The notes under the pieces: model-generated
The model's database searches: none
What the model was told of the DNA's origin: nothing
What the model saw: the letters and a program-made list of their open reading frames with translations, nothing else
Program-made: the position numbers and the translations under genes
Assembly (NCBI GenBank): GCA_026929865.2
Contig: CM049408.1
Coordinates: 20,038,501 to 20,102,500, forward strand
DNA: 64,000 bases
DNA from: Hyperoplus lanceolatus
Taxonomy: Eukaryota > Chordata > Actinopteri > Uranoscopiformes > Ammodytidae
Direction: 5' to 3'
Part shown: piece by piece, positions 1 to 42,000 of the stretch
Position numbering within the stretch: the stretch's first letter is position 1
Layout: the number at the start of each line of letters is the position of its first letter

Positions 1-177
1 TTTTAATGTTGCATAGTTGATGGGAGCCTGAGTTTCAACAATTGTCGTCCTTGTGCTTAAATAAATAAATCAAAACAAAAACTATCTTGTATATGTTGAA
101 TCTTAGATGAGAGTGAAACACACAGTGGGCAGTCTTTGAGCTTCAGAATCAGGAGGCTGAATGGATGTATGTCTCAC

Positions 178-524
178 CTGGACCGGCGCTAATGCTCTCC
201 TCCAGGTCGCACAGCGGCTGTAACCTGGACGCCAGCCACCGACAAAGGTCCACATACTCCGGGGTGGACAGGCCTCCCTCCGCGGCTGCGACCAGCGCCT
301 TCTCCTCCAGCAGGGCCCCGTCATAGCTGAGCCCGTTAACGTCGGTAAAGAGTAATGTTAGAATCAAAACACCCACATGTTCGATGTCGCTACTTTACGG
401 CAACTGACTGTTTTATAAACAAACACACACTGAGGACGTAGCGAGGACTGTGGCGCTAACACCATGCTAAAATAAAATTAGCTTACCCAAGCTGCTCTAA
501 CGAGTCCAAAATGTCGCTCTCCAT
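178..524 (-). CDS. fam98b: fam98b, 5' part: coding exons 1 and 2, continues beyond window start
   Basis: FAM98B is a subunit of the human tRNA ligase complex with RTCB, DDX1 and RTRAF, which acts in tRNA splicing. Exon 1 (524-487) encodes MESDILDSLEQL plus two bases of a Gly codon and ends at donor GTAAGC. Exon 2 (326-178) follows acceptor CTCAG, completes Gly and reads YDGALLEEKALVAAAEGGLS and on to LCDLEESISAGP, ending at donor GTGAGA. The joined 62 residues match the conserved FAM98 N-terminus. GGLS-PE, LC-WL and LEESI fit FAM98B better than FAM98A or FAM98C. The ATG at 524 follows an in-frame stop at 549-551 (minus strand TAG). The gene lies downstream of spred1 on the same strand, as in human 15q14. 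Roughly the first sixth of the protein is present. The later N-terminal fold and the Gly-rich tail lie outside the window. The splice sites are inferred from consensus and phase. Confidence 0.88.
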
Positions 525-760
525 AGCTGACCGCGCCAGCCTTTTCTTCTATCTAAGTATTATTCTTCTTCAAACATGACGAAGTTAATAACAGGTACGT
601 CAAAACAGAAAATGTGTCTAGTTATCCATTCATTCCTGCGTCGCTGTAATGTTTATGCCTCCTTTTTTGTTCCGGTTAACTGCGAAGAGCCGGAGGGAAA
701 CATGCGACGTTCAATCTATGGTTCCGCTCCAGTACTATAGTAGGTAACAATAGAAAACTT
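525..760 (-). promoter_or_regulatory. Presumed fam98b 5'UTR and core promoter region
   Basis: This stretch lies immediately upstream of the fam98b ATG and is richer in CpG than the AT-rich DNA beyond it. No convincing TATA box is visible. A short plus-strand ORF starting at ATG 577 is followed by GTACGT, so divergent transcription is possible but unsupported. The assignment rests on position only. Confidence 0.35.
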
Positions 761-2219
761 CATACTAAAAGTCAGAATTTGAGCCAAATGTTCAAGTTTT
801 CCCTGGTAAGAACGTATCCTATTGCCACAGCATCTTGATTTATTAATACAGAAAATTTAGAAAAAATAGCATAATGATATAGGCTACAGTAGGCAATTTG
901 AAGCTTGTATGCTTTCAAAGCAACAGAAGGTTTACTCATGTATTTCTATGTTAAATACATTCTGTTAAATCCTTCTTAAATGTATCAAGGCTGGCAAGTT
1001 TCACCAAAAATTTGTAGTGAGATTTTTTGGCCGAGGGACCCAAAACCGTGTCCTCTTTCCCACCCAATCATTTTTGCTAGTGTCCTGCAAGTTTACATAT
1101 TGTTCATAATAAATCAGAAATAAAAGACAATTGGAAAATGTGATAAAACATCAAAAATCTTATTAAAATAAACGAATTCATGAATTGCAAAGTTGTAGGA
1201 CAGGTTTTACTTAAACATTGGGTGTGGACATATTGTAAGTGGGGGTCTGGGGTTCCCCCCCCCCAGAACATTTTGAGCATAAAACACTTAATTTCCTGCA
1301 TTCTGGTGAATTTTTATGAAGCAATGTGTGCCTTTTCTGCATTCATTTTTATGTAAAGTAAAAGAGAACATTCACGGTTTCGCTGACACAAATTTAATTG
1401 AATAGCCTACAATGCATGTGTAGTGCTTTCAAATATCTCCTGTAGCCTATTGTTAAAACATTTGGTTAAACTGTAATAAAGGTAATTATTCTATATGTAT
1501 TCAACATTGTATGGGTTATCCAATTATCCAATTTCAATTCACCATTATTATATTAAATCTATGACACTTGATGTCTTCTCAGAACATATTTTTCCCACAG
1601 CAACCTCTAAGCTTAGTTACTCAATACATTCATTCAATTAATGTTGACAACATTTTAGAACAAAAATGTGTTTATGTGTCAACCAGCCCAATAACATAAT
1701 GCAAAACAAGCTTGAATATATCAAGTGAAGTGACTGATTTGAATTAAGGTGTTCTTACCTCTTTGTTCATTTAATACCGGCGTCCTTGTTGTCATTAATT
1801 TTCCATATAATTTGAACAAAGGGCGGGACTGGGAGGCGGCGGGCTTTTATTAGTTTTGTAGTGTAACGCAGGGGGGCGTGGCCGTGGTGGTTTGCCAAGT
1901 GGCTGCTGCGGCTCCGGGCTGCACACGGCCATGGACCTATAAAGAAACCGCGCGTGCAGAAAGCATGGCAGAAAGAGGATGTCACGGAACTCAGTCCGTT
2001 TAGCTTTTCAAAATAAGACTTTCAAAGTAAAAGTACCAAAAAAATATATATATTACGGGGATTCATTTTTATATAGGCCTACAGTCCAGTGTTAGATATG
2101 ACCAAAATACAAGCACTGGCCGCTCACACTATAGCTTTCTTGCACCGCTTCACGTGCGGAAGGCTCGCTGTGGGCGTGCATGAACCTGTCGGCAGCTGAA
2201 TGTAAACAGTGCCACGCCT
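761..2219. other. AT-rich intergenic DNA, no gene recognised
   Basis: I see no exon with family similarity, no RNA gene and no element with clear termini here. There is a short poly-C run near 1256-1264. The 1820-1980 part is GC-richer but holds no recognisable coding signal. Confidence 0.5.
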
Positions 2220-2319
2220 ACGAGTGACGTATTAATCGTGCGACTCAACGAATCGATGACCAAATTTGTTGCCAACGCTTTTAGTAATCGATTTTTATCG
2301 ATTCGTTGTTGCAGCCCTA
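2220..2319 (-). mobile_element. hAT-type terminus fragment
   Basis: Read on the minus strand, the sequence begins TAGGGCTGCAACAACGAATC and contains ATCGATTACT. This resembles the TAGGGCTGCAAC ends of the intact MITE at 2950-3318. No matching second terminus or target duplication was found, so it is a remnant or solo end. Confidence 0.45.
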
Positions 2320-2331
2320 GTAAACATCAAA

Positions 2332-2700
2332 GATGGCTGCGGATATGTTGTGTGAGTTTGAGACTGCTTTGGCCTCGACCCTTAACGATTTGGAAGACGG
2401 CACTCAAATCTTTCATTAGCAAGTAAGTGGAATGTTCTATTTTGCCGACCGACAATGGCAAACGTTTAATTTAACAGTTTAACAGCTGTTCGCTAAAAGA
2501 AAGGGGCTTACGTCGCCTTGTGCATCGCTCTGATTGGTTGTAGTGCTATCCAACTGCGTGCAGTGGCATTTGAAATGCACGAGTAGGAGCCGCCCCTTGA
2601 GTTGGAAATTACTATTGATCGTGGCCAGACCCTCTATCGTTCAAGATATCAGGGTCTGGATTTCCAGGCTAGGGATTCATTTCTCTGCGTGAAAAATTGG
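2332..2700. other. Intergenic DNA with foldback segment
   Basis: A 23-codon plus-strand reading starts at ATG 2332 and is followed by a GTAAGT. It looks exon-like but matches nothing I can name. At 2622-2664 GGCCAGACCCT faces AGGGTCTGG about 20 bases later, a small inverted repeat like those in fish DNA transposons. Confidence 0.25.
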
Positions 2701-2949
2701 AGGTGTGGCATTTGAGCGTGTGAACTGGTTGATATGCGTGTGTCTCACGGCCAAAGCGTGAGACTTGGCCGCTCTGAATGTATTTTGCCGTTGAGTTAAA
2801 ACAAGGATTCAGAGTTCCTGAAAAGTTGACAATTGGGAAATTTGTGTCCGAATCATACCTGCGTTTTGTGATCCCATCTCATGTTGAATGTAAAATATTG
2901 ATCTAGTACGAAATTTGATCAATGTAGAAGACTAAAACACTATTAAAAG

Positions 2950-3318
2950 TAGGGCTGCAACTAACGATTATTTTGATAATCGATTAATCTGTAGATTATT
3001 TTCTCGATTAATCGATTATTAATAAGATAAGTGTTTTGGTCCGTAAAATGTCAGAAAATTGTGAAAAATTTTGATACATTTCCAAATCCCATGTTGACGT
3101 CCTCAAATGTATTGTTATGTCCAAAACACACAGATATTTCAGTTTACTGTCATAATAGAATTAAAGAAACCAGAACATTTTTGAGAAGCTGAAATCAGAG
3201 AATTTGGAATTTTTTAATTAAAAAATTACTCGAAACGATTAATCGATTATCAAAATAGTTGGCGATTATTCTAATGATCGATTAATAATCGATTTGTCGA
3301 TTAATCGTTTCAGCTCTA
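2950..3318. mobile_element. Non-autonomous hAT MITE, 369 bp, with 8-bp target duplication
   Basis: The element starts TAGGGCTGCAACTAACGATT and ends in the inverse of TAGAGCTGAAACGATTAATC. It is flanked on both sides by the exact 8-bp direct repeat ATTAAAAG (2942-2949 and 3319-3326). Eight-base target duplications are typical of hAT transposons. The interior is AT-rich, full of ATCGATTAAT motifs, and has no transposase ORF. Degraded relatives lie at 4548-4725 and 19879-20110. Confidence 0.85.
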
Positions 3319-3383
3319 ATTAAAAGTAGTGTGGTAAAAGCATAAAGTCAAAGGATATGGAAGCACATAAAATAATACCTTAA

Positions 3384-4306
3384 AGCGGCTACGAGTAACA
3401 TTTAAATATCTTTTAAACAGCCTCATGTTTCCTCTCATAATCATAAATTACCTTTAACAGCAAACGAGACCATCAGTGCAAAGAAAGACGTTTTTATATA
3501 GTTTTTATTACTGCATTTGATCTGGTCGTACACCCAGTCCGATTTTCGGTTCACGCGTGCATGCTCTATGGTCACATATCCATATTGGTCACAGATTTCA
3601 GTGTGGCGCAGGAACGTGAATTGAGAAGCCTATCCCTCCAGGTGAGGGAAGGGGAGCGGGAGCCTTGTTTGAGACAGTTATTTGTCGTCATAATGACTGA
3701 TAACGGGGCTGAACCATCAAAGAAAGAAAAGAAAATGCAATGAAGAAAAGCTAAAAGGGAGAGTGATAGTCGGGCGGGAGGGCGTTGCCAAGCAACGTAT
3801 ACACAATTTCACGCAGCGAAACTAGACTGCAGTGTTTACTCCTAAATGAATGAGCGGTAGCCTACTAAAACAAAGTTTACTTTGCTTCACCAGCATCATC
3901 AGATGACCATTATTCATCTGAAATAGTCATTATTTACAACAACACATTACCTCATCGTGATCCATACTAACTAACTGCCATCTCGTTCATTCGCTTTGTG
4001 TGAGGACACGGGGACTCGTTCAGCTCCGTGAGAGGTGACAATGCATCAACTCATTGCAATCAGGTGTGTTTAGCACTTACTGGCATTAGTTGATGCTGTC
4101 ACCCATAGACTCACGGAGCCAAAAGGAGTCCGGTGCCCTCACACTTTCAACACACGGACACGCCACGCACCATATTGCTTCCTGATTATTTGACTCTTGC
4201 ACTCCCGGGACGAGCTACAAAACAGCTTCACGACAGCTGGCGTCGTAATAATACTACCGCTTTTGTTCAAAGGTGTCGCCAACGTGCCGACTTACTCGTA
4301 GTAGCT
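3384..4306. mobile_element. TTAA-flanked DNA transposon remnant, 923 bp
   Basis: The left end AGCGGCTACGAGTAAC and the right end, inverse AGCTACTACGAGTAAG, are terminal inverted repeats. Each is flanked by TTAA (3380-3383 and 4307-4310). A TTAA target is typical of piggyBac and Kolobok elements. The segment 3420-3500 shares a block (aacagcaaac-agaccatcag) with the 180-bp MITE at 28589-28768, so the two are related. No transposase ORF is present. Confidence 0.65.
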
Positions 4307-4547
4307 TTAATTAAAATAAAGTAGGCTACTTAGATGCATCTTCCTAATTAAATTGTTGTAAATTCTTGCTTTTCATTCAAGGTTCACTAGGTCGCATAAC
4401 TATGTGGATTGTTGTTATATGATGAAAATTAACTTAGGTTCAGATAAGTAGTTCCCCTGTTGTAACTGCATCTCTCTGAACACAATCAATTATCATCATT
4501 ATCTTTGTTTAATAGAGAAGAATGCCTAACACAATTTCCTTGAGTCT

Positions 4548-4725
4548 CTAATGTCTTATTTTGTCCAACCAACAGACCAAAAACCAAAACATATTCATTT
4601 CACTGACAAAAAGAGGAACATTGTCAAATTTGAGAAGCTGGAACCTAAGAGTGTTTTGCATCTTTGCTTGATGATAGACTTAAACCCTCACATGAATCAT
4701 CAGAATTTTCCTTATCACAGTAGAC
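4548..4725. mobile_element. Degraded hAT relic
   Basis: The order of motifs (tgtccaa-c, cagatattca-like, tttgagaagctggaa, then a Ser-like tract) follows the interior of the intact MITE at 2950-3318, especially GAGAAGCTG. Termini are not recognisable. The rest of 4311-4834 shows nothing else. Confidence 0.4.
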
Positions 4726-4858
4726 TTGAGCACATGCAATCGTTCATGTTTTGTCTCAGCAGCACGCCTCTGGTTTCTGGCCTCGTTTCTACCTGGACAA
4801 ACTTTGAATTAAAAAAAACACAACGGAGCCTGCGAAGCAAAAGATTAAAACTCACCAT

Positions 4859-4864
4859 TTTATT
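4859..4864 (-). terminator. Candidate polyadenylation signal AATAAA for spred1
   Basis: On the minus strand AATAAA is followed about 40-50 bases later by TTGTGTTTTTTTT (about 4808-4825), a good GU/U-rich downstream element. This supports cleavage near 4835-4845. No transcript evidence is available. Confidence 0.4.
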
Positions 4865-5938
4865 ATGATAATGTTATTTGATATGTCAAATTACAAGTGT
4901 ATGATGTAACATAAAAACAGTTACAAACATATGTATGCATATTTACATCATATATTTATGAAAAGTAACGAGCTACATCTGTATAAAGAAAATACAACTA
5001 TGACATGAGTTATTGGGACTATAAATTTTACATCATATACTTGGTATTCTCGAACCATGAGAAGAATTACCTAGACGTGTAGAAACCAATAGAACCAGAA
5101 CGAAAGATGTTAAATTATAAAAAAAAATGGAAACTAGGATGGACGTGAGGCACTTTTTTGAGGTTGTCAGGATGTGAAAGCCGATGGCACTAAGAAACTT
5201 CAAGGAAAGAAAAAATAAAGATGCACAGGGCAAAAAATATGCAAAAAGAGAGAGTGTAAGAAAGAAAAGGAAAACAGGCAGTGTTTACAGAATAGTTAAG
5301 AGTAGTACCATTTATACTGCAAGTTTCAAAACACAAATGTCTTCCACTATTTAGAACTAATCACATAAATGTTACATCAAGCGCTGTAAGATGAAAAAAA
5401 AGCTTACATATAGTATCATCAGTGCACCAAAGCATCGGAGAATTGAAACATAACCACTTAACTGCTGTGAAAAGTAACTGTTTTAAAAACAATACACTGA
5501 AGAGAAACAGGTTTATATAGCTTTTTTCTTTTTTTTAAATCTACACAATCTCAAGAATGTACACTTGTGTGCATTCCCAAAGAAATGCACAATTTCCAAG
5601 ATCGAAAGAGGATAAAGACTAGCAGCAAAGTGGTTAAAACTGAAGTCTTATATAATGCGGGTCAAAAAAATATATATATTAAAGCAGACAGACACATGTT
5701 GCATATATAATACAGTACATGACAGGAAGTTGCACTGTGCTGGTTAATGCAGAATGAGAAGTGTTATTTCAGCATTCTCTACGCTTTGTATAAATGCACG
5801 TCCTACATTTTGCTTCTCAGCCAGCAAGTTTTAATCAGGTTAATCAAACCTTGGTTCAGCTTGCAATAATGCAGGGCAATCCAATTCCAATGGGAGAATA
5901 TGACAACCAACCAAATAATTGGTTACACACCAACCCCA

Positions 5939-5942
<4 letters not shown>

Positions 5943-6004
<62 letters not shown>
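5943..6004. repeat. (CA)n microsatellite, about 31 units
   Basis: An uninterrupted CA run lies in the presumed spred1 3'UTR. It would be transcribed as (UG)n in the mRNA. Confidence 0.95.
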
Positions 6005-6006
<2 letters not shown>

Positions 6007-7124
6007 GCCAGCACACTGGAAACTAACACACATACAGTTTATACGTATATAGTAACACTGGCGCACCCACACACACACTTGTCCACTTCATCACACAGAG
6101 CAATCAAACATTTAGAAACACACTGTCATGGTTATATGCTGTTGGAGAATTAGGGTTTAACAGTCGTTCATAGCTGATTTTCTCTGTCAACACAATAAAA
6201 TTAGTGATTGTATCTAGCAGCTTTATATGTATGTATGTATAGATATTTATATATATTTATATATCAAAGGTTTGAAACGAGTGGACTGCCACTACTGTAC
6301 CATGTTAGCACTATCCTTCCTTCTACCGTACAAAACTAGAGAGAAACTCTATTAGATGCTCAATAGTCAGTTCCATCAAAAAACGCCCTCTACTTTTCAA
6401 TGTGAAATAATACTAAAAGGTGACCTATGTACATAATGCTGTCAATTGACGAGCTACAGTATATGCTGACAGCAGCGATAAATACAGCTTTATCTTTAAA
6501 ATTTCAAAGACAAAAAAAAAAAGAAAAACAAAAAGAAGAAGCTGGGATTATTATCAGAACTTAAATATAGTGTTAAGTATTTACAGGTGTTTGGAGTTTG
6601 GTGCCAGGGGTTGGTCATCTACCTACATAGCGTTAAAGTGTCCTGTCCCATCACTGACTCAGTCTGCAGAGAGGTCAATGTGTTTCCCATGTTAGAAAGT
6701 TTGCATAGAAAGTAAAGGGAGAAATTGGTCGGGTTGGAATTATTAGAAAAAGAAAATGTTTTCTCCTGTACTCCAGGTCGTGTCAAGACAGGAGGCATGA
6801 AGAGATGCATATCTGTTAGCGACAGCATGTGGATGTTGTACCAAATCTTATTTTAAATATAGAGTGGAATCACATCTAGCACTTATTTCAAACGTGCCAA
6901 TGTCAAGGTTAATATAAGGATCATTTCTGTTATTGCACCCAGACATCCAAAGTGAACTGTGTTACTACTGTTGGTAGTTTGTTTTAATCCAAGTGTTGGA
7001 CTAGTTTGAGTCATCAACGGTTATATGAACAAGACATATTCCATTTAATATTAATTTTTGACTCTTTTGTGAACGAAATGGGGTTCAAACAGTCTGCATA
7101 GTCCCTGTTTCCCAAAGGATCTTA

Positions 7125-7700
7125 AAGGAATAGTTTGGCAGTTTGTGAATTGTTTGCTTTTTTGCAGATTTAATATGAATCTCGGTTCCACTAGCATACT
7201 TATCTGTTAAATATAAAGCTACAGCCAGGCTCACTATTTAACATGTTATAACTTGTTTGCTTAATCTGTACAAGAAAACAAAAATCAAAGTGTGAAAATA
7301 AAAAGCTGCTGTTTTTGGAGGGGGTTATGGATGGGACCATTTTTTGGCCATACGCAACTACTTCTATGGCAACCTCATGTTGACAACAGCACACCAGAAA
7401 GTCATCCAAATCATAGGCCCACACATACCCCTTTGTTTTTACATTTTGGTTTTTGTATCGATTAAACAAATGACACATAACATATTCATTAGTGAACTTC
7501 GAAAGGTTGGTAGGCATATTTTGTTACATTCCATCAGAGATGGGCTGTTTCCACATTTCCAATTTAGATTCAATGCTAAACTAAGCTAAGTGGCTGCTAG
7601 ATGTAGCATAGCCTAATAATGAACAGACATTAGGCTTTTCATCTAACTTTTGAAAACAAAGCAAATAAGTGAATTTCCCAAAATATCAAACTATTTCTTC
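7125..7700. mobile_element. Degraded TTAA-class repeat (AGGAATAGTTT family)
   Basis: The left end is TTAAAGGAATAGTTTGGCAG. The right end read in reverse is AAGAAATAGTTTGATATTTT followed by GGGAAATTCACTTATTTGC. The same terminal motif recurs at 53435 and, inverted, near 46570. The target site is degraded on the right. Confidence 0.5.
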
Positions 7701-9452
7701 AACAGTTTGATAGTCTCTTTGCTCACTTTGGAGCCACTGGATAAAAGTCACTATGGGAAACAGGAAGCTGGTTTGCACTATAAGAGGAGTCAAAGCCTTA
7801 ATCATATAGTCAGTGGTGACGTTACACAACCTGGATTCAACAGTGCATATGACGACCTATGCATACACACTTCACAAACGCACACATACATAACATCTGT
7901 GTTTTTTTTTTAATAGCCAAGATACTCAGCATTCCTGAACCAATGCATTCACTCATTCACGGCCTGTTAAATGAAGACGCACAGAAGGAGTGGACTTTTG
8001 AGGAACAATGCAGTACAACATTTACACAGGATATGAGGGGGAAATAAAACAAAAAGTTAAAAAAGAACTTGATTCATGGGACAGACATGAAATTTGGAGT
8101 GGGTGCCGCAACCAAAGCTTGGAGAGCAGTGCTTTCAAGAGGGGTTTTTCCCCCACATGCCAAATCAGATGTTAAATTAAGTCAACTAATTTTAAAATCT
8201 GATGGATTCTCAATAAAAGAAATACCTAATTTAAGTGCCTCATCATTTACCCAAAGGAGCACTGTCACCCCATTCACTCACCAAAACAAAACTTGCTGGT
8301 TGAGCAACATTTCAGCCTTTGTTTCAAAAAGTAATTATAAAGTGAGCAAGAAAATAACAATGTAGAAACAATAACACCAATTTCACTACAGCAGTAAATA
8401 ACTGGACAAAAAAACTGAAATCCACTGTAAAAATGAAATTGCCATGTATTGGGTTCAGTTTAAATGGTTCAAGAGGTTCCACTGCTTTTTTTCAAGATGT
8501 GGAAAATCTATTTTGGGGGAAGTCTGCATGGTAAAGTCATTACCATTTTTCCCTTCTAATCATGAAATCGATCCCTTTATTTTGGAATGCAATCAAACAG
8601 TCTGAATCACCTTCTAACTACTTTTTGATTTTGTATCAACACCAGAAAGAAAAACAAGGAATCGGCAATACATCCACCGCAGCAACGTCTCTCAAAATGT
8701 TTAAATGACACTAAATATGGTGGTTAATGTACCACAAGAATTTGAGAGGGTAACCTTTACTCTGGGGGAGGGGAGGGGGGGTGTTGGGGTTGGGGTGATA
8801 CCATTTCTAGTGCACTTTTCTCTGTCTAGTAATTACATTGTCAGCAAATGCTTAGGCCATGAAGGAAAGGCCACTGTTACCCAACTGCAAATTCACAAAA
8901 AAGCAAGAACATATCCCTTTTAGCATACTCAAACAGCAAGTACTCTTCTCAATGCAGAATAGTTTTGTTTTCTTTTTTTGTCATTAAGTTGTCGCTCTCT
9001 GTACAAAAGACAATTTTCCTTCATAAAGTTACACATTACTTGCAGTAGAGTTCTGACATTTGTGGCCTGGCTTTGTCAATGCATGAGTGTGAATGTGAGA
9101 GAGGTGTGTGTATGTGTGTGTTTGTGTGTGTATGTGTACACAGGTATGTTTAGTAACATCTCCAAGTCTATTAATCTTGACGCCTCCTCCTCCACTACTT
9201 CTGCGCAGATTAAGCTCCTGAACTTAGCTTGATGCTCAGAGCTCCCACAAAGCATATGGTTTGTCCTCCACCGCTGCTTGTCGGCGACAAACACAAACTG
9301 AAATCTCCAAAAGCCCTCAGAGCTGGGGATCAACAACATCACCCCGTCTGAGAGGGGAATGAAAAAAGGATGCCGGCTTTTTTAATTTTCCGTTTGTATC
9401 CACTTCCTGTGTTAGCTAGCTTTGAGGGTGTCCCAGAGTCCGTTTGGTGGGG

Positions 9453-41163
<31,711 letters not shown>

Positions 41164-42000
41164 TTTTTTCCTCACGGGGATCCAAAACCTAGCAATAGCA
41201 TCGACGACGCAGCGACGGCGGGACAAAATACCACGAATATCACCATTTTCTCTTCACATGTAGAAATTACTCCCCTATTTCGGATAGTAAGTAGACGGTG
41301 TACAATCGGGCATTCCTGACTTAGCGTCCCTGTGATGAACCAAGTGAAGCTAGCTTCAACGTTAGCTCTGCTGGCTGGAACTAACGTTAAATCGCGAGGA
41401 GGAATGACAATCGTTGATTGATTTTATCCTCCCTGGAAGTAAAATCCGACCACAACAAATGGGCCATGGGCATCATCATCTTAAACAAAACACCGGTCCT
41501 CGCTATACAGAAAAAAATAATAAAAAAATGTGGTTAGATCCTCAGAAAACGTAGAAATTGTTCGGGCTGTAGCGTTTGGCAGGTTATTTATGGCTGGCTG
41601 TCGAGCATCCATTCGCCAACTTCAGGTCCAGGACAACACTTGAAAAAGCGCTGTGGAGCGTTGCTCCGTCAACGTGTCCGAGTAATTTGCAGTAAAGGCA
41701 TCCAAAGCCGCAAAAAAAACGTTCAAAATGCTTTCAATATTAGCATAGAAGCGCAAAGTAAAAGAAATAAGACGTGAAATTTCCGTGAGAAGTTGGTGGA
41801 CATCTGCTTTAATCGAACTCCATTTTCAACTCGGGGGGAATGAAACATCGGAAAACTGGGCGGATGTGTCGACCCTCGCTTGAGAAAATTAGATCCTTCC
41901 GCGACGTAGTGAAAACACAACACTCTTGCGATAAAGTACGCTCAGTCAGCGCACAATTTATCGGATCTTATCAAAGAATAACACACACCGCAGTTTAATG
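41164..42000 (-). promoter_or_regulatory. Presumed spred1 5'UTR and promoter, CpG-richer
   Basis: Directly upstream of the spred1 ATG the DNA has more CpG than its surroundings (for example gcatcgacgacgcagcgacg at about 41200). No TATA box stands out. The transcription start cannot be placed from sequence alone, and an additional non-coding exon is possible. Confidence 0.45.

Larger units (their letters stand above)
4835..9452 (-). other. Probable spred1 3'UTR, about 4.6 kb
   Basis: The interval follows the spred1 stop codon and contains no splice-supported coding exon. Its length is of the order of the long mammalian SPRED1 3'UTR, as I recall it. It contains a CA microsatellite at 5943-6004 and a degraded repeat at 7125-7700. 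The distal limit is set by a candidate poly(A) signal at 4859-4864 with a U/GU-rich tract downstream. Alternative upstream ends are possible. Confidence 0.5.

Noticed and set aside
4835-9452. miR-126 target site in the spred1 3'UTR
   Set aside because: SPRED1 is a known miR-126 target in mammals, but reading the presumed 3'UTR I found no exact match to the 7-base seed complement. The UTR limits are uncertain, so this is not a claim of absence.
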